Positions 1-8,375 of a stretch of 34,488 bases of DNA are shown piece by piece. Origin of the DNA: Candidatus Uhrbacteria bacterium (GTDB lineage Bacteria > Patescibacteriota > Patescibacteriia > UBA9934 > GWF2-40-263); NCBI GenBank assembly GCA_016188475.1, contig JACPHT010000008.1, forward strand, positions 1 to 34,488, in the 5' to 3' direction. Both the position numbers and the translations under genes were made by a program. The notes under the pieces are model-generated. The model was not told the origin of the DNA, did no database searches, and saw only the letters and a list, made by a program, of their open reading frames with translations. Every line of letters begins with the position of its first letter. Positions within the stretch are counted from its first letter, which is position 1.

Positions 1-1
1 A

Positions 2-133
2 AGATCTGCATTCAAAAACATCACAAAACAAAAACTTGACCGAGTGGTCAAGTTAATAAACAATCGTCCGAGAAAGTGTCTGAGTTACCGAACGCCAGAG
101 GAAGTTTTCAACAAGCGTTCGGCTTCGCGTTAG
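2..133 (+). CDS. IS30-family transposase, C-terminal end only (5' end outside window)
   Basis: Frame starting at base 2 reads RSAFKNITKQKLDRVVKLINNRPRKCLSYRTPEEVFNKRSASR*. 'LNNRPRKxLxYxTPxEVF' is the characteristic IS30-type transposase C-terminus. Missed by the ORF track because the start is off-window. Confidence 0.8.
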   Translation, partial: RSAFKNITKQKLDRVVKLINNRPRKCLSYRTPEEVFNKRSASR

Positions 134-196
134 AATCCACCTACAGCAATGTAGGAAAAAAGTAATGAAGTCAAAATCATGGAGTGAACGGCTTAC

Positions 197-272
197 TTGC
201 TGAGCCTGTCGAAGCAGTAAGTTGTTAATTATTACGACTTGTTTTATTGCCTTCGACAGGCTCAGGCAATAA
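197..272. repeat. Two inverted copies of the dispersed CCTTCGACAGGCTCAGGCAATAA repeat
   Basis: ACTTGCTGAGCCTGTCGAAGCAGTAAG (~197-222) and ATTGCCTTCGACAGGCTCAGGCAATAA (~247-272) in opposite orientation. Confidence 0.85.
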
Positions 273-313
273 CTATTCACAAGGTCAGCTCATGAATAAA
301 ATTTAAATTAAAT

Positions 314-342
314 TTGACAAAATCGCCTTGATAAACTAGATT
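314..342 (+). promoter_or_regulatory. Sigma70-type promoter for the 377..856 gene
   Basis: TTGACA (314-319), 17-bp spacer, TAGATT (337-342). Confidence 0.6.
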
Positions 343-376
343 GCCGATACGTCAATCACCAAGAAAGGAAAAAGAC

Positions 377-856
377 GTGAAACTGAAAGCTGTCGTGACA
401 GAAGGAGCACCGGAACCGGTCGTTAGTGCTATGAGCTCAAAACGATTCGCGATGAGTTTCTTGGTCGATGTTGTGACTGAAATCCTCGGACCTCAAAGCG
501 CTATTGAGCGTCCGGCCGAGTTCTATGTCCAGTGGCCCGATCGCACTGTCTACACCGAAAGCGGATTCGGAGTCGAGCTTCGTCTAACCGGAGTCAGCAG
601 GTATGGTCGGAAAGCATCGCAATTCCACAAAGCACTTGCGAAGCTTCATGATATAGCGAAGAATGAAATCGCCGATGCGCTGGCTACAAGCGCCTGCGGA
701 ACCAGAATTCAGCTCTATACTGTGATCATGCTCGACGGAGATATCGAGACATCGCCTGGATCCGGTGTGTACAGCAGTGTGCTCGAACACGAGGCAGAGT
801 GGGTCGTCGCAGTACGAACCGAAAATCCAATAACCGAAAAGACTCATGAAATCTAG
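377..856 (+). CDS. Hypothetical protein; GTG start at 377 preferred over the TTG at 341
   Basis: ORF 341..856. The TTG at 341 lies inside the predicted -10 box. GTG at 377 has AAAGGA about 7 nt upstream. A rho-independent terminator follows the stop. Confidence 0.65.
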   Translation: MKLKAVVTEGAPEPVVSAMSSKRFAMSFLVDVVTEILGPQSAIERPAEFYVQWPDRTVYTESGFGVELRLTGVSRYGRKASQFHKALAKLHDIAKNEIADALATSACGTRIQLYTVIMLDGDIETSPGSGVYSSVLEHEAEWVVAVRTENPITEKTHEI

Positions 857-868
857 TTTCCTCTCTCG

Positions 869-890
869 CCGCCAACGCTGGCGGTTTTTT
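869..890 (+). terminator. Rho-independent terminator
   Basis: CCGCCA-ACGC-TGGCGG followed by TTTTTT. Confidence 0.85.
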
Positions 891-920
891 GTTACATGAA
901 AATAGTGTAATCTTATTAAG

Positions 921-946
921 AGATCCTTCACTTCGTTCAGGATGAC
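921..946. repeat. Second dispersed repeat family (GATCCTTC..TTCG.TCAGGATGACA)
   Basis: AGATCCTTCACTTCGTTCAGGATGAC. Related copies are at 4547-4616 (interrupted) and 28534-28572 (inside uvrA). Confidence 0.7.
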
Positions 947-1010
947 ACAGTGTATAAGATTGCTTCATGGTGGAGCTGTGTAAGCTGTCGTCACTTCGTT
1001 CATTCTCGCA

Positions 1011-1481
1011 ATGAACATAAATTCATCTATGCTAAAACCACTCAAGTTTATTAAATCACAAAAGTTAATGACAATCGCGACTCGTGGAAGCAAAGATATT
1101 TGGGTTGCGAATGTTTATTTTGGTGTTGATGAAAAATCAACAATTTATTTTATCAGCCAAAAAGATACAAAACACAGCAAGATGATTCAAAAAAATCCAA
1201 ATATCGCTTTTTCAATTGCTTGGTTTGATCCAAAAAATCACAAAAACAGAAAAGCGATTCAAGGACTTGGTGTTTGTCGAGTAGCAAAAAATCCAAAAGA
1301 AATTTCAACTGGAATAAAACTTTTATACAAAAAATTTCCGGATCTTCGAGAAATACTCACTGTAAAATGGATTCTAACAAACGCATGGGGTTCAAAAATT
1401 TGGGTTCTAAAACCAACGCACATGAAATACTGGGACGATGAAATTTACGGCGATGATGAAAGTGAGGAATTTAAATTCTAA
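1011..1481 (+). CDS. Pyridoxamine 5'-phosphate oxidase-like FMN-binding split-barrel protein
   Basis: 156 aa; 'KLMTIATRGSKDIWVANVYFGVDEKSTIYFISQKDTKHSKMIQKNPNIAFSI' is the typical split-barrel N-terminal pattern. Confidence 0.7.
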   Translation: MNINSSMLKPLKFIKSQKLMTIATRGSKDIWVANVYFGVDEKSTIYFISQKDTKHSKMIQKNPNIAFSIAWFDPKNHKNRKAIQGLGVCRVAKNPKEISTGIKLLYKKFPDLREILTVKWILTNAWGSKIWVLKPTHMKYWDDEIYGDDESEEFKF

Positions 1482-1530
1482 TTACTGGCAAACAAAATTT
1501 TATTTTTTTATTGAAACTAATTATAAATAC

Positions 1531-1756
1531 TGCCTTCGACAGGCTCAGGCAATAACTATTTAAATCTCTGCAAAACTCGAACTGAATGCCAAATTTTATT
1601 CCCTGAGCTTGTCGAATGGGTAAAATTTGGCTCATTCATCTACTCCCTCGACGAGCTCAGGCAATAACTTATCAGTAGGTTTAGGCAATAAATTTTCATA
1701 CTAAACTTACTGCCTTTGACAGAGGTTATGGTCGGCAAGCAGGCTCAGGCAATAAC
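1531..1756. repeat. Cluster of four dispersed-repeat copies
   Basis: Copies near 1531-1558, 1599-1620, 1644-1670 and 1710-1756; the last is interrupted. Confidence 0.8.
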
Positions 1757-1810
1757 TAGGTTCTAAGCAGCTTAGGTAATAATTAGATTCTCAATAATCA
1801 ATATAAAAAA

Positions 1811-2191
1811 TCAATCTTTCGATTGTTTGAATTTATTTTTTATCCACACAGGAAGTCCGTCAGCCATGAGAGCAAGTGTCGCAGACAAAATTGCAATGTC
1901 GCGGACAGTTATGTCGTCGATTCCACTGACCATAAGAACAATCACCAAATGAACAGAGCCGATCAAAGCCGCAAGCCACACAAATGAATCAAGTAAAAGC
2001 AAACCGCCGACCACAATGTCCAAAATCGCTGTTCCAATCATTGCTTGTTCAATTGGAATAGGAAGAAGTCCAGCGGCCCATGGTTGAAGAAATCCTCCCC
2101 AAGCTTCTGGTTGCTTGAAAATCAAAACACCGATCCACAAAAACGTAATTGCTGTTCCAACCCTCAAAATGTTAAAAGAAGTTTTGTTCAT
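1811..2191 (-). CDS. DoxX-like small integral membrane protein
   Basis: 126 aa, multi-TM, 'ILRVGTAITFLWIGVLIFKQPEAWGGFLQPW..' DoxX-like pattern. Start overlaps the VKOR stop (ATGA). Confidence 0.6.
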   Translation of the reverse strand: MNKTSFNILRVGTAITFLWIGVLIFKQPEAWGGFLQPWAAGLLPIPIEQAMIGTAILDIVVGGLLLLDSFVWLAALIGSVHLVIVLMVSGIDDITVRDIAILSATLALMADGLPVWIKNKFKQSKD

Positions 2192-2598
2192 AAGCGAGTG
2201 CTAAAAAGTATTATTATTTGCATTATCCAAATAGTGAATGCTGACATCAAGCACCAGAAACACCAAGCGTGAATCACGCGCCACTGTAAAAGCGTGAGAA
2301 AAACAGACATGAATGACGCAACAGCCACAAGGATTTTCAAAAAAATAATCGACAAAAACACTGGTTGAACTTCAATAACCAAAAAAGCAGCAACAAATGC
2401 AATTATGATATATGTCAAAAGACCGAGTATATCATTGTGAACTAAAAAAATTTTGCTGTATTTGCTCGTGAGAACAGTCACACATCCGCCACCAATCGGA
2501 CAAATAGGTTTTTCCGACGCAATTCTTTTTCTAACAAGATAGACGGTCTCACTTATTCCAATTGCTGAAATTGTAAAAAGAAGAGCGAAAGCAGTCAT
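2188..2598 (-). CDS. Vitamin K epoxide reductase (VKOR) family protein
   Basis: 136 aa with TM helices, N-terminal Cys pair region 'CPIGGGC', 'LVHNDILGLLTY', and active-site 'CFWC'. Confidence 0.85.
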   Translation of the reverse strand: MTAFALLFTISAIGISETVYLVRKRIASEKPICPIGGGCVTVLTSKYSKIFLVHNDILGLLTYIIIAFVAAFLVIEVQPVFLSIIFLKILVAVASFMSVFLTLLQWRVIHAWCFWCLMSAFTIWIMQIIILFSTRL

Positions 2599-2617
2599 AA
2601 ATTATATAGCGTAAAGT

Positions 2618-3226
2618 CTATAGATGGACATTCAAAACATAAGCCGGCGTTTTGCAGGAAATTGGTTCACCCCCTGTGACGATTGAATAAACAGTAATTT
2701 CAATTTGATTTTTTTCATTCGCCGCTTTCAAAAGTTTCTTTTCAACATCAGCCAACAAATCTGTGTTGATTGGAAAATCAGCGCCGCCATCAATTGCAAA
2801 CGCTTCACAAATTATGACTTCAGCTTCTTCAACTTCTCCAGCCTCTTTAACTTCTTTCAGTTCAGAAACATATCCTTTCCACCGACTCAAACCGCGAGTC
2901 TGCTCGGCAAAATCTTCAACACCATCCACTCCAATGCGAGTTGAAAGACAATACGGTATTTCACATCCTTCTGTTTCAAACTTCCACAAATTTAATGTGT
3001 CGATTCCGGCTGTTCCCAAACGTTGAGCGATCGGAATGATTTGCTCATCTGCAAGAGCCACTTCTAATTCATTATTTTTTTGCTTGATATTTGAAACTTC
3101 TTTGTCAATGTCACTATTACTTTGATCGCGAACGAAAATAACAACTATAAGAACGACAATAACTAAACTTAAAATATAGATAATCGATCTCGTAAACCCT
3201 CCTGATTTTTTCTTTTTTGTTGGCAT
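2618..3226 (-). CDS. Hypothetical single-TM anchored extracytoplasmic protein
   Basis: 202 aa; Lys-rich N-terminus, one TM helix, then a short coiled-coil-like stretch. Confidence 0.6.
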   Translation of the reverse strand: MPTKKKKSGGFTRSIIYILSLVIVVLIVVIFVRDQSNSDIDKEVSNIKQKNNELEVALADEQIIPIAQRLGTAGIDTLNLWKFETEGCEIPYCLSTRIGVDGVEDFAEQTRGLSRWKGYVSELKEVKEAGEVEEAEVIICEAFAIDGGADFPINTDLLADVEKKLLKAANEKNQIEITVYSIVTGGEPISCKTPAYVLNVHL

Positions 3227-3258
3227 AAAATACTGCCTTCGACAGGCTCAGGCGATAA

Positions 3259-4536
3259 TTAATTTTTCCAATCTTGTCTCACTAATAACTCTTCGGCTCG
3301 CGTAGGTTCTGCCATGATATCTTTCACGGCTTTTTCCATCCGCGCACTCTGTGAACCTTTCACCAAAACAATATCACCCTTTTTAATTTGTGAATCAAGA
3401 AAGCGTCCTGCTTCAACAGAATCAGAAAAATGTTGTGTTTGGTCTTCTCTTAAACCAGCTTCGATTGCACCACGTCGTATGTCACGCGCAATTTCTCCAA
3501 CTGTCACCAAAAAATCAACCCCAACTTCCTGCGTTTTCATTCCAATAATTCGATGTTCTTGTTCACTGTATTGACCAAGTTCGGCCATGTATCCGAGAAC
3601 TGCAATTCGTCTCGAGTTTTCAGCAGGATAAAACTCGCCCAAAACTTCAAGCGCCGAATGCATTGACGCTGGCGCCGCATTGTAACTTGAATCCAAAATA
3701 AGCGAACCTTTGATTCCTGGAATAGGATTCATGCGACCAGGTTCATGTTTTGTTTTTGGCAGAGTAGATATAATTTCTTCATCTGATAAACCCAAATGTC
3801 GAGCAATCGCAATCGCGGCGATAAGAGAACTCGCCGAAGCTTTTCCAAGCATATTTTTGACTTCAACATTTAATCTGCTTTTTTCATTCGTCTCAACTCC
3901 AAAAGATAATTTGGAAAATAATTCCCCGGGTTCAAATGAAAAATCCTCGCGAGTCCAAAGAGAATAATCAACAGCGTGAACATTCGCGATTGGTGAAAAA
4001 CCGTAAGTCAAAACTTTCGCACTTGCATGTCCCGCGAGTCCAAGTACAAGCGGATCATCGGCGTTAAGCACAACCAAACCGTTTTCAGGAACGCACTCAA
4101 TAAGTTTTGCTTTTTCCTCCGCAAGCTGTTCAACTGAACGAAAAAATTCAGCGTGCACTGGAGAAATGCGCGTTAAAACTGCGATACTCGGTTTTGCTGT
4201 TTGGCACAAAACATTCATATCACCAGGATGATCGATCGCGTATTCAAGAACAAACACCTGTGGCATTTTTTTTACTGAAGAAAACAAAATAGAAAGCCAT
4301 CCAAAAATCGAACGGCCGGGCGATAATTTACCAAGAATGGTCAAAGGCAATCCAAACTCGTTGTTGTAATTCTTGATGTTTGGAGCAACATCAAACTTGG
4401 CTGACAAAACTGTCGCGATCGCGTCCCGTGTGGAAGTTTTACCAACAGAACCTGTCACACCAATAATGATTGGATTGTATTTTTCAATCAGCTTACGCGC
4501 TTTTTTAGCAAGTTGTTTTTGGATAAATATTTTCAT
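3259..4536 (-). CDS. murF: UDP-N-acetylmuramoyl-tripeptide--D-alanyl-D-alanine ligase
   Basis: 'GVTGSVGKTSTRDAI' Mur-ligase ATP loop, 'NADDP', 'DSSYNAAPASMHSALEVL', 'LVKGSQSARMEKAV'. ATG at 4536 preferred over upstream 4584, which lies in repeat DNA. Confidence 0.88.
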   Translation of the reverse strand: MKIFIQKQLAKKARKLIEKYNPIIIGVTGSVGKTSTRDAIATVLSAKFDVAPNIKNYNNEFGLPLTILGKLSPGRSIFGWLSILFSSVKKMPQVFVLEYAIDHPGDMNVLCQTAKPSIAVLTRISPVHAEFFRSVEQLAEEKAKLIECVPENGLVVLNADDPLVLGLAGHASAKVLTYGFSPIANVHAVDYSLWTREDFSFEPGELFSKLSFGVETNEKSRLNVEVKNMLGKASASSLIAAIAIARHLGLSDEEIISTLPKTKHEPGRMNPIPGIKGSLILDSSYNAAPASMHSALEVLGEFYPAENSRRIAVLGYMAELGQYSEQEHRIIGMKTQEVGVDFLVTVGEIARDIRRGAIEAGLREDQTQHFSDSVEAGRFLDSQIKKGDIVLVKGSQSARMEKAVKDIMAEPTRAEELLVRQDWKN

Positions 4537-4546
4537 ATTTTTAGAT

Positions 4547-4616
4547 CCTTCGACTTCGGCAAAGTTATTGCCTGAGTTTGTCAAAGGCCATAACTTTGCC
4601 TTCGCTCAGGATGACA
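4547..4616. repeat. Nested repeat: a 42-43 bp palindromic element inserted into a GATCCTTCGACTTCGCTCAGGATGACA repeat
   Basis: GGCAAAGTTAT (4558-4568) and ATAACTTTGCC (4590-4600) are perfect inverted ends; TTCG is duplicated at 4555-4558 and 4601-4604. Confidence 0.7.
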
Positions 4617-4624
4617 TTAAAATG

Positions 4625-6382
4625 TCACTTCCTCACTGGCGGTACTTCGAAATACTGTAACAGAAATTGAGCCATTTCACCAAACAGCGGAGCCGCGGTT
4701 GATTCCGCCCATACAACATCGCGCGGATTGTCAATACGAACAACCATCGTAAACTTCGGATCTTCAACAGGCCCAAAACCGGCAAATGAACCGATCGTGT
4801 AGTCGTTGGAATATCCTATTCCGTCAGTTCGAGCGACTTGAGCTGTTCCGGTTTTTCCTGCGATGTAATATCCGGGAACTCCAGCTCGTTTTCCGTGTCC
4901 GTGCTCAATAACAGAAACTAGCATTGCTCCAAGCATTCTCGAAGTTTTTTCATTTATAACTTGCGCAACGTCTTGCGGTGAACGTTTTTCAACAGTTCCG
5001 TCAGAGTATCGAATCTCATCAATGATCTGCGGTTTCTTCAACATACCTCCGTTTGCGATTGCCGCATACGCCATTGCAATCTGCAAAGGTGTGACAGTGA
5101 TTCCCTGTCCAAACGATGCTGTTGCCGCGTAAATTTCAGATGACTTATCAAGCGAAGAAATATTTCCTGTGGCTTCTGTTTCAAGTTCAACTCCTGTTTT
5201 TTTTCCAAAACCAAACCGTTTCACGTAATCCACAAATGTCTGTTGTCCCATCGAGCGCATTGAAAAAATCATTCCGGTGTTGATTGAATCTTCGAGAACT
5301 TTGGTCATATCAACATCGCCGTAAATTTTTCCTTCCGCGTTTCCGAGCGGCTTTGGCCAACCGTCAACCAACACAGAACCAACATCTGTAAAATGTGTCG
5401 CGGGTGTAACAGCATCAACATCAATAGCCGCGGCCATTGTGATTGGTTTGAAAACCGATCCTGGTTCGTACGAGTCAAAAATAACCGGATTGTTAAACTG
5501 ATCAATGCTTTCAACTTTTGAATAATGATTCGGATCAAAATCCGGAACAGAACACATCGCAAAAATTTTACCCGTTTTCGGATCAAGAATGACAATACTC
5601 CCGCTGTCAGCTCCATGTTTTTCAACAGTTGACGCCAATGACGAACAAGCTTTGAATTGAATCGTGCGATCGATTGTTAGAACAATATCAGCTCCGTCAA
5701 CTGCCGGCTCAAGCGAACGCTCCGCAACAGCAATTAAGCGACCGGCAATATCTTTTTCTGAACGCAAAAATCCCGGTATGCCGGCAAGTATTTGATTGAA
5801 ATACCCCTCAATGCCATATCGACCGGCCTTGTTTCCATCTTTGTCTGAACCGATAAAACCTATCACATTTCCGCCAATTCCTTGCTCTGGATAAAGTCGT
5901 GAAAGTTCACGCGTATAAAAAATTCCGGCAAGTTTAAGCGCTACAACTTGATCCAAGATTTCGTCTGAAACCTGTCGCTCGATTGGTTCGTAAGGATCTG
6001 TTGGTTGATCAAGGCGTGTTTCAAGCGCCGCGATTTTTTCTTCGTCGTATCCAAAAACTTTACCAATCGCTTGCGCTGTTTCATCTGGATTTTTAATTTT
6101 TCGAGGATCTGCGTAAATAAATGCCAAACGTTGGTTGATCGCGAGCGGAACAAGCGTTTCGTCTTTGTAATCGTGAATGAAAACATCTCCGCGTTCTGGA
6201 ATAAGTTCACGCAAAATTTCATGTTGACCGCTTGCGAGCGCTTGGTAAAAACCATGATCAATAATTTGCAAAACAAAAAGTTTCACGCCAATCACAACTG
6301 CGAAAAATAAAATAAATAAACGGAACGCTTCAACACGAGCGTCGCGACGAGATCTAGACATGTCCCGCCAACGTTTTTTCAT
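4625..6382 (-). CDS. ftsI: Peptidoglycan D,D-transpeptidase (FtsI/PBP2-type)
   Basis: 585 aa; N-terminal TM, 'EPGSVFKPITM' (SxxK), 'GKTGTAQV' (KTG) and PBP dimerisation-domain features. Confidence 0.92.
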   Translation of the reverse strand: MKKRWRDMSRSRRDARVEAFRLFILFFAVVIGVKLFVLQIIDHGFYQALASGQHEILRELIPERGDVFIHDYKDETLVPLAINQRLAFIYADPRKIKNPDETAQAIGKVFGYDEEKIAALETRLDQPTDPYEPIERQVSDEILDQVVALKLAGIFYTRELSRLYPEQGIGGNVIGFIGSDKDGNKAGRYGIEGYFNQILAGIPGFLRSEKDIAGRLIAVAERSLEPAVDGADIVLTIDRTIQFKACSSLASTVEKHGADSGSIVILDPKTGKIFAMCSVPDFDPNHYSKVESIDQFNNPVIFDSYEPGSVFKPITMAAAIDVDAVTPATHFTDVGSVLVDGWPKPLGNAEGKIYGDVDMTKVLEDSINTGMIFSMRSMGQQTFVDYVKRFGFGKKTGVELETEATGNISSLDKSSEIYAATASFGQGITVTPLQIAMAYAAIANGGMLKKPQIIDEIRYSDGTVEKRSPQDVAQVINEKTSRMLGAMLVSVIEHGHGKRAGVPGYYIAGKTGTAQVARTDGIGYSNDYTIGSFAGFGPVEDPKFTMVVRIDNPRDVVWAESTAAPLFGEMAQFLLQYFEVPPVRK

Positions 6383-6608
6383 AAAACAAAATAATGGTTT
6401 ATGAACCGTGATTACGAGTCGTCGTTATTCCCTGAGCCTGTCGAAGGGCTAACGACGATAAGCTAAAAATTTATTCCTTCGACAAGCTCAGGAAATAATT
6501 TTTTTAAATTGCGTAATTCACAACCCACTACCTCATTATTCTACCCTTCGACTTTATAGATGTCTAAACACACACTGCTCAGGGCTTCGCGCGACAAAGC
6601 CGCGCTTG

Positions 6609-7049
6609 CTAAATTTCGTTCAAGTCGTCTTCTGAAACAATTCTGCCAAGATACGAATCAGTCTCTCCGGTATTTTCATTGCTTATGATTCGCAACTTTT
6701 CACCGTCAGATGATTCATATTCTGAAAATAGATATCGATCGTCAAGCTCCATGTCTGTCTCTCCATCAGACGATGTAATTTTTCCTGCGCCCTCATAACT
6801 GAATTCATATTCTTTACCGTGTAAAAAAATACTGTCATCAGCTTCAACTTCATCCTCAAGATGGTCAAAAGTTATTAGTTCTTCTTCGTCAGGTGCAACA
6901 GAAAGCATTCCATCTTCGTCGTTAAAAAGCCAATACATCTTTGATCCGTCATCAAGCGTGATCTCCGCGCGACCGACATATTCAAAAGGTTGGTTAAAAA
7001 CACTGACTGTTTCGTTGAGTGGAAGTGAGAGAAGTTCTTGAAGGGTCAT
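6609..7049 (-). CDS. DUF4178-like acidic hypothetical protein
   Basis: 146 aa; 'EYVGRAEITLDDGSKMYWLF' and 'YEGAGKITSSDGETDMELDDRYLFSEYESSDGEKLRI' resemble DUF4178 repeats. Confidence 0.5.
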   Translation of the reverse strand: MTLQELLSLPLNETVSVFNQPFEYVGRAEITLDDGSKMYWLFNDEDGMLSVAPDEEELITFDHLEDEVEADDSIFLHGKEYEFSYEGAGKITSSDGETDMELDDRYLFSEYESSDGEKLRIISNENTGETDSYLGRIVSEDDLNEI

Positions 7050-7055
7050 AGTGAA

Positions 7056-7090
7056 AGGAATGAGGAAGTAGGAAGAAGGAATTAGGAATA
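7056..7090. repeat. Left inverted arm flanking the four-helix-bundle gene
   Basis: AGGAATGAGGAAGTAGGAAGAAGGAATTAGGAATA; partner at 7471-7505. Confidence 0.7.
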
Positions 7091-7091
7091 C

Positions 7092-7463
7092 TCATAAACG
7101 TAAACGTGAAGATTTGATCAAGCCATTAAGTATTTTGTGAACTTTCACACTTTGTGAAAAGATATCTTGATAATTTTTGTCTGTCAAATAATGCACGTCA
7201 TGAGAAAGAATAATTTGATTTTGCAATTCAGTCAAAGAACTGTGAGCTATAGAATAAAATCTGATCTTTTCAGAATAGCTTAATCGTGAAAACCCTTCCG
7301 CAATGTTTGATGTTACTGAAACACCGGCACGGCGCATTTGATTTATCAATGAAAATTTTTCAGACTTCGGAAAATTATTTGTAATTTCATAAACAAACAA
7401 GACGAATTTATGAGCCTCCTGCCAAGCTTCCAAGTCTTGAAATGTTTTAATTTCAGAAGCCAT
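7092..7463 (-). CDS. Four-helix-bundle protein (S23 / 23S rRNA intervening-sequence protein family)
   Basis: 'FQDLEAWQEAHKFVLFVYEITNNFPKSEKFSLINQMRRAGVSVTSNIAEGFSR' is the family signature. Confidence 0.9.
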   Translation of the reverse strand: MASEIKTFQDLEAWQEAHKFVLFVYEITNNFPKSEKFSLINQMRRAGVSVTSNIAEGFSRLSYSEKIRFYSIAHSSLTELQNQIILSHDVHYLTDKNYQDIFSQSVKVHKILNGLIKSSRLRL

Positions 7464-7470
7464 ATCAGCA

Positions 7471-7505
7471 TATTCTTACTTCCTAATTCCTACTTCCTAA
7501 TTCCC
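7471..7505. repeat. Right inverted arm flanking the four-helix-bundle gene
   Basis: TATTCTTACTTCCTAATTCCTACTTCCTAATTCCC; inverted relative to 7056-7090. Confidence 0.7.
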
Positions 7506-7587
7506 TTTTTGGAATGATAACAATCTATACTAATATGTAAAGGCACTAAATAGTCGCTAAATTCAGCCAAATTATTTTGCTCGGCTA

Positions 7588-7616
7588 TTGACAAAAGGTC
7601 GTTTTTATGATATATT
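7588..7616 (+). promoter_or_regulatory. Strong sigma70-type promoter
   Basis: TTGACA (7588-7593), 17-bp spacer, TATATT (7611-7616). Confidence 0.8.
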
Positions 7617-7708
7617 TGTTGCCTACGATGCAGTTCAGGTGAGCTGTGTCGCCTGCCCAGAGATGGGCGCAATGTCCTGAAAGGGACACATTTTCATAGG
7701 AGGTTCCA

Positions 7709-8365
7709 GTGGAGCGCTTGATCGATTCTTGTTCTGTTGTCTCGATTGTGTTCTCTCTCAAAACCGGCGTCGAAACTCTGATAGCTCTCGGTGTTCGAAC
7801 AGTAAACCGCGGCGCCAAGGAAGTGCAGAAGGTGCAGGCGAAGTACGTCGCACAGGCCGAGGAGATCGGTCGCGACGCTTTCCGGCTCGGGCGAACTGAC
7901 AGGAACGGCCAGGCGCTTCCGGACAGCGGCCGTCTGATGTTCGGCCACGAAAAGGCCGTGGGTGGAGCGTTCATGTTCGCAGCTCTCGCGGACGACCTGT
8001 TCACGGCCGGGTACAAGATGGCCGACGTGAACATCCTGCGAGAGGACCATCGAGACCGTCTGTTCGTGAACTTCAAGAAGGACGGCGAGACCGTGGATCT
8101 CCAGCCCGAGGCGAAGCTGGCAGTGGAAGGGATCTTGCGTTCTTGGTGGATCAACCTCCAAGGATTCCGAAACCCGGACGGCCGCTGGACCATCAACGTC
8201 TCCGGTTACCTGTCCATCGGACACGACGCTGATGACAAGAAAATCGTCCGGATGAACCCGAATGGCACGTTCCGTCTCCTGCAGATCCGCCAGCCCACCA
8301 CCACCGCGCCCCAGCCCACCACCGAAAAAGGCGATCGTTCCTTCTTCAGAAAGATATCCTACTAG
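7709..8365 (+). CDS. Hypothetical protein encoded by a GC-rich orphan gene
   Basis: 218 aa, GTG start with AGGAGG at 7698-7703, GC-rich third positions, upstream promoter and downstream terminator. Confidence 0.75.
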   Translation: MERLIDSCSVVSIVFSLKTGVETLIALGVRTVNRGAKEVQKVQAKYVAQAEEIGRDAFRLGRTDRNGQALPDSGRLMFGHEKAVGGAFMFAALADDLFTAGYKMADVNILREDHRDRLFVNFKKDGETVDLQPEAKLAVEGILRSWWINLQGFRNPDGRWTINVSGYLSIGHDADDKKIVRMNPNGTFRLLQIRQPTTTAPQPTTEKGDRSFFRKISY

Positions 8366-8375
8366 AACACTCTCG

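Noticed and set aside
53-280. 75-aa minus ORF at the left edge
   Set aside because: It overlaps the IS30 transposase C-terminus on the + strand and two dispersed repeats; no protein-like features.
1500-1800. CRISPR array from repeated CCTTCGACAGGCTCAGGC units
   Set aside because: Spacing and orientation are irregular, copies are dispersed across the window, and there are no cas genes.
5305-5625. 106-aa alternative-frame ORF within ftsI
   Set aside because: Overlaps well-conserved ftsI coding sequence; composition is typical of an out-of-frame translation.
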